From contig NZ_FOMR01000001.1 of the NCBI RefSeq assembly GCF_900112705.1, positions 360,945-424,944 of the forward strand: DNA of 64,000 nucleotides, given 5' to 3'. Numbering within the stretch: position 1 is the stretch's first letter; every line of letters begins with the position of its first letter. The position numbers and the translations under genes are program-made. Below, piece by piece: positions 1 to 8,665 of the stretch. The stretch is from Lentibacillus persicus (lineage in GTDB: Bacteria; Bacillota; Bacilli; Bacillales; Amphibacillaceae). Below the pieces are notes generated by a model that searched no databases, was not told the DNA's origin, and saw nothing but the letters and a program-made list of their open reading frames with translations.

Positions 1-170
1 AAACGAAAAAGGCAATCGAGGAAATTGACTCAGGTGAAATCCTGGAAGTTCATGCAACGGATAAAGGTGCCAAAAGTGATCTATCAGCATGGACCCAATC
101 CGGTGGCCATGAGCTGGTCGAGCAGACAGAAGAAGACGATGTTCTGAAATTCTGGATCAAAAAAGCTTAA
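1..170 (+). CDS. TusA-like sulfurtransferase, C-terminal part (5' truncated by window)
   Basis: The reading frame is open from base 3 to the TAA at 168-170 and gives 55 residues ending in FWIKKA. The order (KKAIEEIDSGEILEV, then DKGAKSDLSAW, then a terminal FWIKK strand) is typical of the C-terminal two thirds of TusA/SirA/YedF proteins, small cytoplasmic sulfur carriers that pass persulfide sulfur between partners. The catalytic CPxP motif would lie upstream of the window, so activity cannot be judged. The next gene is a TauE/SafE sulfite-exporter-type permease, a common partner for TusA-like proteins, so a shared role in sulfur handling is likely but inferred. Confidence 0.75.
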   Translation, partial: TKKAIEEIDSGEILEVHATDKGAKSDLSAWTQSGGHELVEQTEEDDVLKFWIKKA

Positions 171-203
171 TGAGTCTCGGCCAAAACTTATATTTCAAAT
201 GTT

Positions 204-379
204 AAAGACGGAAGCTAATAATGGTTAGCGGAGGAAATGTGCGGAGACTCCTGCGGGAAGAGAGGCATAGGTGAGACCCCGAAGTGCCTTGCACGAGGGG
301 GCTCACCAGCCGCCCGCGGAAAGCGCAGCATATTTCCGCAGCGGGGTTACCCGTTTTTTAGCTATTATAGTTCGTCTTT
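204..379. repeat. MITE-like repeat, copy 1
   Basis: This 176-bp block starts with AAAGACG (204-210) and ends with CGTCTTT (373-379). The inner core carries GGAGACTCCTGCGGGA and AGGCATAGGTGAG, and ends with GCATATTTCCGCAGCG. A second copy of almost the same length lies at 42028-42205 in the opposite orientation. The short frames inside it have no ribosome site or family resemblance. It fills the gap between the TusA-like gene and the TauE/SafE gene. Confidence 0.7.
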
Positions 380-434
380 CTTTTACGTTGAATCTTTTGT
401 CTCAGCTCTTCTTTTTTAGGAAGGAAAGGTTTAA

Positions 435-1223
435 ATGGAATACAGTCTTATTTTTATGATTGTTTTATTTCTGATTGGATTTGTCGGTTCATTTATTTCC
501 GGGATGGTCGGGATCGGTGGTTCCATTGTTAAATATCCAATGCTTTTATATATTCCGCCATTATTGGGGTTATCGGCTTTTACAGCCCATGAAGTTGCGG
601 GTATCAGTGCTGTCCAAGTATTGTTTGCGACAATTGGCGGTGTTTGGGCATATCGTAAAGGCGGTTACTTGAATAAAGACCTTATCATTTATATGGGGAT
701 CAGCATCCTGATCGGGAGTTTTATCGGCGGGTTCGGCTCCCGCTTCATGTCAGATGGCGGGGTAAATCTCGTTTACGGTGTCCTCGCTACCATTGCAGCT
801 GTGATGATGTTTGTGCCTAAAAAACAGATCGATGATATTCCGTTTGACCAGGTGCAGTTTAATAAGTGGCTTGCCGCAAGCCTGGCATTTGTGACGGGAA
901 TTGGCGCCGGTATTGTCGGAGCTGCCGGAGCATTTATTCTGGTACCGATTATGTTGCTCATTTTAAAAATACCAACACGGATGACGATTGCATCATCACT
1001 CGCCATCACGTTTATCTCATCGATTGGCTCCACAGCAGGTAAATTGTTGACCGGACAGGTGCTGTTTGTACCCGCAATTATTATGATTGTTGCCAGTCTT
1101 ATAGCTTCCCCGCTGGGTGCAAATACTGGCAAACGCGTCAATACAAAGATGTTACAAGGTGTCTTGGCCGTACTGATTCTGGGAACGGCCATCAAAATTT
1201 GGATGGATTTCTTGAACGGCTAA
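435..1223 (+). CDS. TauE/SafE family sulfite exporter-like permease
   Basis: A 262-residue protein with about eight hydrophobic segments. The first contains [20 protein letters not shown], the glycine-rich signature of the first TauE/SafE (DUF81) repeat; the second half repeats it as [19 protein letters not shown]. Family members export sulfite, sulfonates or related organic anions across the cytoplasmic membrane. The start ATG at 435 follows the site AGGAAGGAAAGG. The gene follows a TusA-like sulfur carrier, which supports a sulfur-related substrate, but substrates in this family are poorly predictable. A terminator follows at 1271. Confidence 0.85.
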   Translation: MEYSLIFMIVLFLIGFVGSFISGMVGIGGSIVKYPMLLYIPPLLGLSAFTAHEVAGISAVQVLFATIGGVWAYRKGGYLNKDLIIYMGISILIGSFIGGFGSRFMSDGGVNLVYGVLATIAAVMMFVPKKQIDDIPFDQVQFNKWLAASLAFVTGIGAGIVGAAGAFILVPIMLLILKIPTRMTIASSLAITFISSIGSTAGKLLTGQVLFVPAIIMIVASLIASPLGANTGKRVNTKMLQGVLAVLILGTAIKIWMDFLNG

Positions 1224-1270
1224 TCGTGTTAATCACATACTAAGTAAATAATGAGATGGAATATTTTAAG

Positions 1271-1303
1271 GAAGGACACGGTAATTTTGTGTTCTTCTTT
1301 TTT
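1271..1303 (+). terminator. Rho-independent terminator after the TauE/SafE gene
   Basis: GAAGGACAC (1271-1279) pairs with GTGTTCTTC (1289-1297) with one G-T wobble, followed by six T residues. It lies 48 bases after the permease stop codon. Confidence 0.8.
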
Positions 1304-1476
1304 AAACTTGAAAACTATACCTGCTGAATCAGTTTTAGTCTTTACGTCTGTTCAGAAGTACATATAAAATAATCTGCCAGTTATAAATAATAGTTTGCAG
1401 TGATTTTGTCGCGGTGAGGCTAATATAATGAATTATAAAACAAGATTTGGAGGTGGGGCGAATTGCAGGGGCGAAG

Positions 1477-1827
1477 ATGATAAAAACTATTATCCCATTG
1501 GTGCTTTTATGCCTGATTTTAGCTGCTTGTGGCGAACCAAGAGCAGGCGACATTTTTAGATTAGAACGAAATACCATTGGGGGCCAGCATATTGATTCTA
1601 TGAATACGACAATTAGCAAGATGAGAAGCCTTCAGGAAATGGTAGACCCTGTATCCGTGGAGGAGCACGTGGACCTTAGTGAAATAAACACTTTTAGTAC
1701 AGGTACAGTCGTAAGAGTGATAGAAATTAGTGATAACTATAATATGGTACAGATTGAACGTATAACACCCAACCCAGGTAATAATGTGAAAATGTGGGTT
1801 GAAAGAGACAAATTAAATGCCCCTTAG
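1477..1827 (+). CDS. Small lipoprotein of unknown function
   Basis: A 116-residue protein starting MIKTIIPLVLLCLILAACGE, a textbook lipoprotein signal with lipobox LAAC, so the mature protein should be anchored on the outer face of the membrane. The rest is about 95 residues with no motif I recognise; its C-terminal 40 residues (TGTVVRVIEISDNYNMVQIE and onward) look like a small beta-barrel or SH3-like fold. I chose ATG 1477 with AGGGG five bases upstream; an in-frame TTG at 1447 would put ten extra residues before the signal peptide. It is monocistronic and convergent with the Sco gene. Confidence 0.7.
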   Translation: MIKTIIPLVLLCLILAACGEPRAGDIFRLERNTIGGQHIDSMNTTISKMRSLQEMVDPVSVEEHVDLSEINTFSTGTVVRVIEISDNYNMVQIERITPNPGNNVKMWVERDKLNAP

Positions 1828-1829
1828 AG

Positions 1830-1861
1830 CATTTCTCCCCAACTGTGATTGGGGAGAAATG
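1830..1861. terminator. Hairpin between convergent genes
   Basis: A perfect 13-bp stem, CATTTCTCCCCAA with TTGGGGAGAAATG and a six-base loop, lies just after the lipoprotein stop and before the end of the minus-strand Sco gene. There is no long T tract on either strand, so its strength as a terminator is uncertain. Its position suggests a bidirectional stop. Confidence 0.6.
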
Positions 1862-1885
1862 TTAGAAACCACATAAGTCTTTTCA

Positions 1886-2455
1886 TCAATGTACGGCTTT
1901 TAAATCTTGAATAATGTTATCCACTTCTTCGGATTCCACGCCGGAGTACCGTTTGATTACTTTCCCTTCCGGATTCACCAAAAAGAAGCTTGTCCCATGC
2001 ATAACCTGGTCAGACCCCTCGGGCGGTTGCTCTACAAGTGATTTAAATGAACTTACCGAGAATTCTTTGATCGTTTGAAAGTCATACCCCGTTAAAAATG
2101 ACCAGTTGCTAAAATCAGCGCCATAACGCTCACCATACGTTTTCAGCACTTCGGGGGTGTCATACTCCGGGTCCACCGTAAATGAAATGAGCTGCGCGTC
2201 TAAACCTTCCTTGTCTAAACTCTCTTGTAACATAGCCATATTTGGCGTCATCGTATTGCAAACTGTCGTACAGTTGGTGAAAATAAAGTCGGCGATCCAC
2301 CAGTCGCCTTCTAAGTCTTTAAGGGATAGTGCTTCATTATCTTGTGTTGTAAATTCAAAATCCTCTACTTCCTGTGACATGTTTGTTTCAATATCTTCTC
2401 CGCATGCAGCCAGAAAAAGGGCCATCATAACTATTGGGAGCAGTAAACGTTTCAT
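1886..2455 (-). CDS. Sco1/SenC/PrrC family copper chaperone lipoprotein
   Basis: A 189-residue thioredoxin-fold protein. It begins MKRLLLPIVMMALFLAACGE (lipobox LAAC, Cys18) and holds the Sco metal site: C62TTVC66 and a distal histidine, H153, in VMHGTSFF. Sco proteins deliver copper to, or reduce, the CuA centre of cytochrome oxidase subunit II; the Bacillus subtilis relative is YpmQ. The start ATG at 2455 follows AAAGGAAA; an upstream in-frame ATG at 2485 would precede the signal peptide and is less likely. It is downstream of a TlpA/ResA-like thioredoxin and CcdA, forming an oxidase maturation group near the copper genes. Confidence 0.9.
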   Translation of the reverse strand: MKRLLLPIVMMALFLAACGEDIETNMSQEVEDFEFTTQDNEALSLKDLEGDWWIADFIFTNCTTVCNTMTPNMAMLQESLDKEGLDAQLISFTVDPEYDTPEVLKTYGERYGADFSNWSFLTGYDFQTIKEFSVSSFKSLVEQPPEGSDQVMHGTSFFLVNPEGKVIKRYSGVESEEVDNIIQDLKAVH

Positions 2456-2540
2456 TTCTGATTTCCTTTCTTGTTGATGCTTCATCTTCGCGTGGTTTTC
2501 ATTTTAAGCATGATAATCATGATTCCCCGTTAATCACCTG

Positions 2541-3131
2541 TTATTCCATCTTTGACAACTCTTCCACCATAATTTCATAGTCAATGGCACCCATTGCCAG
2601 GAATTGTATCCGCCCATTTGAATCAATGAAATAAGAAGTGGGATAGGCCATAACCTCATAAGTATTCGCAACGTCAGAGTTTACGTCCATTGGCACCGGG
2701 AATGTCATCTCAAATTCATCGACAAAGTCTCTGACCCCTTCTTCACTTTCTTCCGTTTCGGTTAAATCCACTGCTAAAATTTCAACATCTTTATTATCAT
2801 AAAGTTTTTGAAAATCCGGTATTTCCTCTCTGCACGGCGGACACCAGGTAGCCCAAAAATTAACGATGACCCGCTCTCCTCTGTAGTCAGACAGACGTAC
2901 TGTTTCACCTTCAAGCGTGGTCAGTTCAAAATCAGGCGCAATTTGGCCCTCGGAAAGACCGGCCCCATTTGATTCTTGAGCTTCATCTTCGTTGTCGTCA
3001 GGCTGTGGCGACGTAATGACATTGTCACCGGTACCCGCTACATCAGGCGTTTCATCGGATGATCCAATAAAATCGTACACGGCCCAACCGAGCGCGCCTA
3101 CTGCCAACACAATAAGTATTGCTTTTTTCAT
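2541..3131 (-). CDS. TlpA/ResA-like membrane-anchored thioredoxin
   Basis: A 196-residue protein with an N-terminal membrane anchor (MKKAILIVLAVGALGW) and an acidic Asp/Glu-rich linker. The thioredoxin domain contains NFWATWCPPCREEIPDF (redox site WCPPC) and the cis-proline segment AYPTSYFID. Such proteins reduce disulfides outside the membrane, for example apocytochrome c (ResA) or CuA cysteines. ATG 3131 is preceded by GGAGG at good spacing and defines the start. It begins 16 bases after the ccdA-like gene, which would supply it with electrons, and 85 bases before the Sco gene. Confidence 0.85.
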   Translation of the reverse strand: MKKAILIVLAVGALGWAVYDFIGSSDETPDVAGTGDNVITSPQPDDNEDEAQESNGAGLSEGQIAPDFELTTLEGETVRLSDYRGERVIVNFWATWCPPCREEIPDFQKLYDNKDVEILAVDLTETEESEEGVRDFVDEFEMTFPVPMDVNSDVANTYEVMAYPTSYFIDSNGRIQFLAMGAIDYEIMVEELSKME

Positions 3132-3147
3132 TGATAATCCCTCCAAA

Positions 3148-3906
3148 TTATCCTAATCTTGATAACCATGTACCTTCTACTAAATCAAGGAGAAACGCCG
3201 ATATACGCGGCATTAAACCTAAAAATAGAACCAGTCCCATAATTATCATAAGCGCTCCGCCTATTTTCATGATTATGTTACTGTGACGGACAATCCATCT
3301 CGTCGACCCAAGGAAAAATGTCAAAATTATGAAAGGTAATGAGAAACCAATCACATACATAATAGTATAAAATACGCCCTGACCGGGGTTGCTGGCAGCC
3401 AAAAGCAGAATAGACCCGAAAATAGGCCCTATACACGGCGTCCAACCGGCGGCAAAGCCAAGCCCAACAAAAAATGTGCCCAGATAGCCAGCCGACTTTT
3501 TCGAATAATGAAAACGTCTTTCTTTCATTAACCATGGAATATTAATCCATCCTGCAACAAATAAGCCCATCGCTATGATGAAAATTCCGGCAATTCGTTG
3601 AATCAATAAACCGGTATCGCCTATCAACAAGTTTTGCGCCCATTGTCCCAGAAATGATGCACTGGCACCTAAGCTGATGAATACCAACGAAACAGCCAGT
3701 AAAAAAAACAAGGAATGGCTTAACAACTGACGACGAATTTTGGCACTCTTATTTCCTTGCAGCTCTTTTACACTAATTCCTGTGATGTAGGACATATAAG
3801 CAGGAAATATTGGCAAAACACAGGGCGATAAAAATGATAATGCACCTGCTCCTATCGCTAAAAACATGCCAACAATCAACATTGTGTCCCCTTCAATTCC
3901 ACCCAT
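3148..3906 (-). CDS. ccdA: CcdA-like thiol-disulfide transporter
   Basis: A 252-residue protein with six predicted membrane segments, matching the DsbD/CcdA transmembrane domain. The two conserved redox cysteines are visible in GALSFLSPCVLPIFPAY and AAGWTPCIGPIFGS. CcdA carries reducing equivalents from cytoplasmic thioredoxin to extracytoplasmic thioredoxin-like proteins, here most likely the WCPPC protein encoded next. Of three N-terminal ATGs, I chose 3906 because AAAGG lies at normal spacing; ATG 3915 directly abuts that site. It is the first gene of a ccdA-tlpA-sco group. Confidence 0.88.
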   Translation of the reverse strand: MGGIEGDTMLIVGMFLAIGAGALSFLSPCVLPIFPAYMSYITGISVKELQGNKSAKIRRQLLSHSLFFLLAVSLVFISLGASASFLGQWAQNLLIGDTGLLIQRIAGIFIIAMGLFVAGWINIPWLMKERRFHYSKKSAGYLGTFFVGLGFAAGWTPCIGPIFGSILLLAASNPGQGVFYTIMYVIGFSLPFIILTFFLGSTRWIVRHSNIIMKIGGALMIIMGLVLFLGLMPRISAFLLDLVEGTWLSRLG

Positions 3907-4274
3907 TGCTACCATCCTTTCTTAATTTGATATACGATTTATGGAAAGTTTGATGATGAAATACAATCCTATAAACCAGGAAGCATGATTCAACCAAACA
4001 TGTCATATCTGCTATAAAAATAATTTAAGTAGACCATATGCACTGCGTTACAATATACAGCATACAAGTTCATTATGAAAGATTTATGAAAGTAACGCTT
4101 ATATATTGTGTCGTTTATGTGACATTTCGAAATGTGTTTTTAAGCATTTTTGTATCGTTTGACAAAATACCGTTGCGGGTATAAAGTGGGTAGAGATTTT
4201 CTTGGAACAATAAATTCGATGACGTGATTAAAAAAATGAACGTATTCAATAAAATGTTTAAAGAGGTGATGTTC
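3907..4274. other. Divergent intergenic region, 368 bp
   Basis: This AT-rich spacer separates the divergent ccdA and methyltransferase genes. It holds a perfect 14-bp palindrome, ACATTTCGAAATGT (4122-4135), and a weak plus-strand promoter candidate, TTGACA (4159-4164) with TATAAA (4180-4185) at a short 15-base spacing. I see no gene in it. Confidence 0.4.
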
Positions 4275-4844
4275 TTGACCGAGAAACGTTTTAATCTGAA
4301 GAATGCAGATAAATTAATAAGCGAAGAACGCAAAACGACATTGCAGCCTGAAAAAATCATTGATTATTTGAATGTCACGAGCGGTGACACAGTTGCCGAC
4401 TTAGGTGCTGGTCCCGGCTTATTTGCGATTCCGCTTGCCAAACGGACTGAGCGTAATGTCTATGCAGTCGATGTTGAACCTGAAATGCTTAAGCGACTCA
4501 ACGCACATGCAGCAGAAGAAAATATTGAAAACATTAAACCCGTTGTGAGTGATTTGGAGAATATTGACCTGGCCGATAATTCGGTGACCCGGATTTTAAA
4601 TGCATTTGTCATCCATGAAGTTGGAAGTATTGATCAGACGATTGAGGAAATGAAACGAATTCTCGAACCGGGTGGCCAAGTGTTGCTTATGGACTGGGAG
4701 GCGGTTGAATCTGAGTCCGGCCCGCCGCTTGAAATCCGAATTCCTTCTGAAAAAATGGGAAAAATGTTGAAGGACCATGGCTTTGATATTTCAATACTTT
4801 ATCCAAGTGCAGAACACTATGCCATTAAGGCATTAAAAGAGTAA
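4275..4844 (+). CDS. Class I SAM-dependent methyltransferase
   Basis: A 189-residue protein with Rossmann-type methyltransferase motifs in order: VADLGAGPGLFAIPLA (motif I, SAM binding), the acidic ribose-binding segment VYAVDVEPEMLK, VSDLENIDL, and RILEPGGQVLLMDW. The start is most likely TTG 4275, with GAGGTG six bases upstream; ATG 4269 overlaps that site and farther ATGs lack one. The substrate is unknown. It stands alone between divergent ccdA and a strong terminator. Confidence 0.8.
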   Translation: MTEKRFNLKNADKLISEERKTTLQPEKIIDYLNVTSGDTVADLGAGPGLFAIPLAKRTERNVYAVDVEPEMLKRLNAHAAEENIENIKPVVSDLENIDLADNSVTRILNAFVIHEVGSIDQTIEEMKRILEPGGQVLLMDWEAVESESGPPLEIRIPSEKMGKMLKDHGFDISILYPSAEHYAIKALKE

Positions 4845-4904
4845 GTACGGGGTAATGTGAATCTGACGTGTTCGTTAAGCTCATATACTATCAGTCTGTG
4901 ATTC

Positions 4905-4934
4905 AACGTCTTTTCATTCGAAGAGGCGTTTTTT
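4905..4934 (+). terminator. Terminator after the methyltransferase gene
   Basis: AACGTCTTTTC pairs with GAAGAGGCGTT around a four-base loop with two G-T wobbles, and is followed by six T residues. Confidence 0.8.
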
Positions 4935-5048
4935 GTATTCTGAGGAAATCAATTTAAGAAAATGCGTTAAAATTCATGTAGAATATGCAGTGGGAAATGA
5001 ACACGAAAGCGAAACAGCCTCATACAATATTAAAACGTGGTGATCGAA

Positions 5049-5717
5049 TTGTATAATGTTTTATTAGTCGATGATGATCCGGAAATGCTGGATTTGCTCG
5101 CATTGTATTTAAAGTCTCACAATTATATGTGTCAAAAAGCGCATGGGTCTTATGAAGCTCTGACCTATTTCGAAACAAGGGTGTTCGATATCGTTCTATT
5201 GGATATTATGATGCCGGACATGGACGGCTGGGAACTTTGTCAGAAAATCAGACAGTTTTCCGATGTCCCGATCATTATGGTAACTGCCAGAAGACAGAAC
5301 GAAGATGTCGTCAAAGGGCTGAAACTTGGGGCGGATGATTACATAACGAAGCCTTTTAATGAAGAAGTGCTGCTGGCAAGGATCGAAGCATTGCTCCGCA
5401 GACAGGGACCCGTGACACGTGTGGAACGAAATGGCCTGGTTTGGGATGAGAATCGCTACGTGCTTTTTTACCAAAATAAACCGATAAAATTAACGCCAAA
5501 AGAATTTATGATGGCAGGTTATTTTATGAAGCATCCGAATCAGGTTTTCTCGAGGGAGAAACTGATTGATCTGGTCTGGGGGTTTGATTCCAATACAACA
5601 GGAAGAACGGTTGATTCGCATGTGCGGAATATGCGGGAAAAGATTAATAGGGCCGGTTTTCCTATCGACGATTACTTCAAAACCGTTTGGGGAGTAGGAT
5701 ATAAATGGATTCAGTAG
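5049..5717 (+). CDS. OmpR/PhoB-type response regulator (orphan)
   Basis: A 222-residue two-domain regulator. The receiver has the acidic triad VDDDPEML, phospho-acceptor Asp in VLLDIMMPDMDGWEL, the switch Thr in IIMVTARR and Lys in DDYITKPFNEE. The C-terminal winged helix has the LTPKEFMMAGYFMKHPNQVFSREKL and GRTVDSHVRNMREKI segments. TTG 5049 has GGTGAT four bases upstream; GTG 5037 is the alternative and lacks a site. No histidine kinase lies beside it, so the partner must be elsewhere. It precedes copB by 115 bases, but copB has its own CsoR-like operator, so regulation of copB by this protein is not supported. Confidence 0.88.
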   Translation: MYNVLLVDDDPEMLDLLALYLKSHNYMCQKAHGSYEALTYFETRVFDIVLLDIMMPDMDGWELCQKIRQFSDVPIIMVTARRQNEDVVKGLKLGADDYITKPFNEEVLLARIEALLRRQGPVTRVERNGLVWDENRYVLFYQNKPIKLTPKEFMMAGYFMKHPNQVFSREKLIDLVWGFDSNTTGRTVDSHVRNMREKINRAGFPIDDYFKTVWGVGYKWIQ

Positions 5718-5767
5718 TGAACACTGAAACTGCAGAGTAGACTTTAATAGTGTACATATGTTTAAAT

Positions 5768-5784
5768 TTACCTAAGGGGGGTAT
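5768..5784 (+). promoter_or_regulatory. CsoR-like copper operator upstream of copB
   Basis: TTACCTAAGGGGGGTAT closely matches the operator found before csoR-copA in this window (ATACGCTAGGGGGGTAT) and the known Bacillus CsoR pseudo-palindrome (TACC, a spacer, GGGGGTA). It is 49 bases before the copB start. Copper binding to CsoR should release it and switch on copB. Confidence 0.7.
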
Positions 5785-5832
5785 CGTACTATTGGGAACC
5801 TACAGCATGGTTGAAGAAAAGGAGGCATACTG

Positions 5833-7992
5833 ATGACAATGAATGATAATGAAAATGATCGTACATATACGAAGGAAAAACATCAACACGAGCACCATGA
5901 CCATTCATCTGAGCATGAAGACCACAGTCAGCATGCACATCAGGAACATGACCACCGCCATCACGACCACAACCATCATCACGATCCCAGTGGCGATCAC
6001 CACGATGATGACCATCATGAACAGCATGATCATGGCAGTCATGGTCATCATGATCACGGCGATATGGTGAGTGATTTCAGACGTCGGTTTTACATTTCGT
6101 TAGCTGTCACGATTCCGATTTTAATTCTTTCGCCGATGATACAGAGTTTTATCGGAGTTGATTGGCGTTTTCCATTTGATCAATATCTCTTATTCACTCT
6201 TGCGACATTTGTTTTCTTCTATGGCGGCTGGCCGTTTATTACAGGCGGTATCAGTGAACTGAAGGAAAAAAATCCCGGCATGATGACGCTGATTGGTCTT
6301 GCTATTTTGGTGGCATACGGCTACAGTACACTGACGGTATTCGGCTGGGAAGGCAGTGACTTTTTCTGGGAACTGGCAACATTAATTGACATTATGCTGC
6401 TTGGACACTGGTTAGAAATGCGTTCAGTGATGGGGGCCTCAAATGCCCTTGAAGAGCTGGTTAAACTCATGCCGAATGAAGCACATAAACTGGATGACGA
6501 CGATAATGTGACGGATGTGCCGACATCCGAACTGAAACAAGTGGATAATGTACTCGTGAAGCCCGGGGAAAAAATTCCTGTTGACGGGACGATTTATGAA
6601 GGCAGTTCTGCGATTGATGAATCAATGCTGACAGGTGAATCGGTTCCGGTGGAAAAAGCTGACGGTGATGAGGTCATCGGCGGGTCGGTCAATAAAGAAG
6701 GTTCGATTAAAGTGACGGTCAAAAAAACCGGTGACGATTCCTATTTATCCCAGGTCATTACGTTAGTCCGCGAAGCACAGGATTCTAAATCAAAGACACA
6801 GGATTTAACGAACCGTGCGGCGAAATGGTTGTTTTACATCGCGCTTGCATCCGGGTTTATCACGTTAGTTGTCTGGCTGTTGCTCGGCTATCAGTTTGAT
6901 GTGGCACTGGAGCGTATGGTTACCGTTATGGTCATCACGTGTCCGCATGCGCTCGGATTGGCTGCACCGCTCGTCATTGCCGTTTCAACTTCTATTTCAG
7001 CCAAAAGAGGCTTGCTTATCCGCAACCGGGCCAATTTTGAAGGGGCTCGCAAACTGGATGCGGTTGTTTTTGATAAGACAGGAACATTGACCAAAGGCGA
7101 ATTCGGTGTTTCCGATATTGTGCCAAACGAAGGCTACCGGGAAGATGACGTGCTTCTTTGGGCTGCCAGTCTGGAGCAGAATTCGGAGCATCCGATTGCA
7201 TCCGGCATTGTCAGCTCTGCAAATGAACGAAATCTTGACCTCAAGAAAATTGATGCATTCGAATCGATAACGGGTAAAGGGATTGAAGGCACGATTGAAG
7301 GTAAAAAAGTCAATGTTGTCAGCCCCGGATATGTTGACAGTCATAATCTGGAATATGATAAAACCCGATTTAAGCAATTGTCCGAAGAAGGCAAAACCGT
7401 TGTCTTTGTGTTAGTGAATGATGAATTGACCGGCATGATAGCGCTGGCCGATATGGTCCGTGAAACTGCAAAAGAAGCTGTCGCATCCCTTAAAGAAAAA
7501 GGGATTGAGCCGATTATGCTGACTGGGGATAATCAAAAAGTTGCCGATTGGGTAGCGTCCAAGCTGGGCATTAAGCAAGTCTTTGCCGAAGTGCTGCCCG
7601 ATGATAAAGCAAACCAGATAACGAAAATTCAACAAAAAGGTTTGAAGGTTGCGATGACCGGCGATGGTGTGAATGACGCACCTGCATTGGCTACTGCTGA
7701 CCTCGGTATTGCGATCGGTGCCGGTACCGACGTCGCAATGGAGTCAGCTGATGTTGTCCTTGTTAAAAGTAATCCAAAAGATGTTGAATCGTTGGTGGAC
7801 CTATCCGGAAAGACGTACCGCAAAATGGTTCAGAACCTGTGGTGGGCAGCAGGCTATAACATTGTAGCTATTCCGCTTGCGGCGGGTGTTCTCGCGCCAA
7901 TAGGCATTGTTCTCAGCCCGGCAGTCGGAGCAGTCTTAATGAGTTTGAGTACCATCGTTGTGGCAATAAACGCCAAGCTTTTAAAAGCCTAG
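5833..7992 (+). CDS. copB: CopB-type copper P1B-ATPase with His-rich N-terminus
   Basis: A 719-residue P-type ATPase. The first 80 residues are a histidine/aspartate-rich tail with no CxxC metal-binding domain. The core has the phosphatase motif [10 protein letters not shown], the CPH membrane motif ([14 protein letters not shown]) that defines the CopB subgroup, the phosphorylation site FDKTGTLT, the SEHPIA nucleotide-domain motif and the hinge [14 protein letters not shown]-type pumps export copper or silver from the cytoplasm. The start ATG at 5833 follows AAGGAGG. It carries a CsoR-like operator and lies in the copper block, but separately from copA. A bipartite terminator follows. Confidence 0.92.
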   Translation: MTMNDNENDRTYTKEKHQHEHHDHSSEHEDHSQHAHQEHDHRHHDHNHHHDPSGDHHDDDHHEQHDHGSHGHHDHGDMVSDFRRRFYISLAVTIPILILSPMIQSFIGVDWRFPFDQYLLFTLATFVFFYGGWPFITGGISELKEKNPGMMTLIGLAILVAYGYSTLTVFGWEGSDFFWELATLIDIMLLGHWLEMRSVMGASNALEELVKLMPNEAHKLDDDDNVTDVPTSELKQVDNVLVKPGEKIPVDGTIYEGSSAIDESMLTGESVPVEKADGDEVIGGSVNKEGSIKVTVKKTGDDSYLSQVITLVREAQDSKSKTQDLTNRAAKWLFYIALASGFITLVVWLLLGYQFDVALERMVTVMVITCPHALGLAAPLVIAVSTSISAKRGLLIRNRANFEGARKLDAVVFDKTGTLTKGEFGVSDIVPNEGYREDDVLLWAASLEQNSEHPIASGIVSSANERNLDLKKIDAFESITGKGIEGTIEGKKVNVVSPGYVDSHNLEYDKTRFKQLSEEGKTVVFVLVNDELTGMIALADMVRETAKEAVASLKEKGIEPIMLTGDNQKVADWVASKLGIKQVFAEVLPDDKANQITKIQQKGLKVAMTGDGVNDAPALATADLGIAIGAGTDVAMESADVVLVKSNPKDVESLVDLSGKTYRKMVQNLWWAAGYNIVAIPLAAGVLAPIGIVLSPAVGAVLMSLSTIVVAINAKLLKA

Positions 7993-8015
7993 TTTATACA
8001 GTTTCAATCGAAAAA

Positions 8016-8100
8016 AACGAACGATGATGAACAAGCGATGCGCAGAATCCCCACTGCGTATTTCACCAATCCTTAACATCGTTCGTTCCTACCTTTTTTT
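8016..8100 (+). terminator. Long nested terminator after copB
   Basis: An 11-bp outer stem (AACGAACGATG at 8016-8026 with CATCGTTCGTT at 8077-8087) encloses a second stem (ATGCGCAG with CTGCGTAT, one wobble) and is followed by a run of seven T residues. It separates convergent copB and the cupredoxin gene. Confidence 0.75.
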
Positions 8101-8105
8101 ATATG

Positions 8106-8480
8106 TTACTCAACAACTAATGTTGATGTCATGTCGTCGTGTCCATTGCCGCATGGGATTGAACAATAGATTGTGTATTCACCTGGTTCTTCAGGGGTGA
8201 AGGCTGCCTCTTCCCCGTCTTCAATTTCGACATCAAATTCATCAATCGCTGCGCCGTGCATACCTTCCTCATTGCTAAGCGAGATGGTTATTTCTTCACC
8301 GGCAGGTACTGTGAATTCGTCCTGACCGAACGAGAAGTTTGTAGCATTAAGATTTATTGCGTTTCCGGATGCGGCTTCACTTCCCTCATCACTGCCGGAA
8401 CCCTCACTGTCATCACCGCCGCACGCTGCCAGAAACAATGCCATCCCCAGAGCGAGCAATACCAATATAACTTTTTTCAT
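8106..8480 (-). CDS. CuA-type cupredoxin lipoprotein
   Basis: A 124-residue lipoprotein (lipobox LAAC, Cys20) with a short Gly/Ser/Asp linker and one cupredoxin domain. The domain carries every side-chain ligand of a binuclear CuA centre in the order seen in cytochrome oxidase subunit II: H75 (GMHGAAI), then C106, C110, H114 and M117 in CSIPCGNGHDDM. Unlike subunit II it has no transmembrane hairpin and is far too short, so it is a free CuA-like protein on the outer membrane face. It may carry electrons or hold copper. ATG 8480 follows AGGAGG. It is divergent from csoR. Confidence 0.85.
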   Translation of the reverse strand: MKKVILVLLALGMALFLAACGGDDSEGSGSDEGSEAASGNAINLNATNFSFGQDEFTVPAGEEITISLSNEEGMHGAAIDEFDVEIEDGEEAAFTPEEPGEYTIYCSIPCGNGHDDMTSTLVVE

Positions 8481-8607
8481 AATAGAAACCTCCTATGTAG
8501 TTTCGATTTTTTTGTTTCTACAATGCTTATTGTAATAACGAATTATCCATTTTCTGTGCAGCAAATGAGTCAAATCTATGAACAATTTAAAAGCATCATT
8601 AAACTTC

Positions 8608-8636
8608 TTGACAATTATACGCTAGGGGGGTATCCT
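8608..8636 (+). promoter_or_regulatory. csoR-copA promoter with embedded CsoR operator
   Basis: TTGACA (8608-8613) and TATCCT (8631-8636) are separated by exactly 17 bases. The operator ATACGCTAGGGGGGTAT (8617-8633) fills the spacer and overlaps the -10 box, the usual arrangement for repression by CsoR. A TATAAT at 8636 would leave a 22-base spacer and is less likely to be the -10 box. Confidence 0.75.
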
Positions 8637-8665
8637 ATAATTAGAAATGAAAAGGAGTGAGGCTG

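Noticed and set aside
237-459. Frames of 60-62 codons inside the first MITE-like element
   Set aside because: They lie in repeat DNA that has the same ends in the other copy, and no ribosome site is present.
2509-2521. CATGATAATCATG palindrome upstream of the sco gene as a Fur site
   Set aside because: It matches the 19-bp Fur box poorly and Fur control of Sco is not expected; left as an unexplained palindrome.
4122-4135. ACATTTCGAAATGT palindrome as a terminator or known operator
   Set aside because: No gene ends upstream on the plus strand, and I cannot match it to a known regulator.
5792-5833. A 13-codon leader frame ending in TGATG at copB
   Set aside because: Its only possible ribosome site is the CsoR operator itself, so it would probably not be transcribed as such; likely chance.
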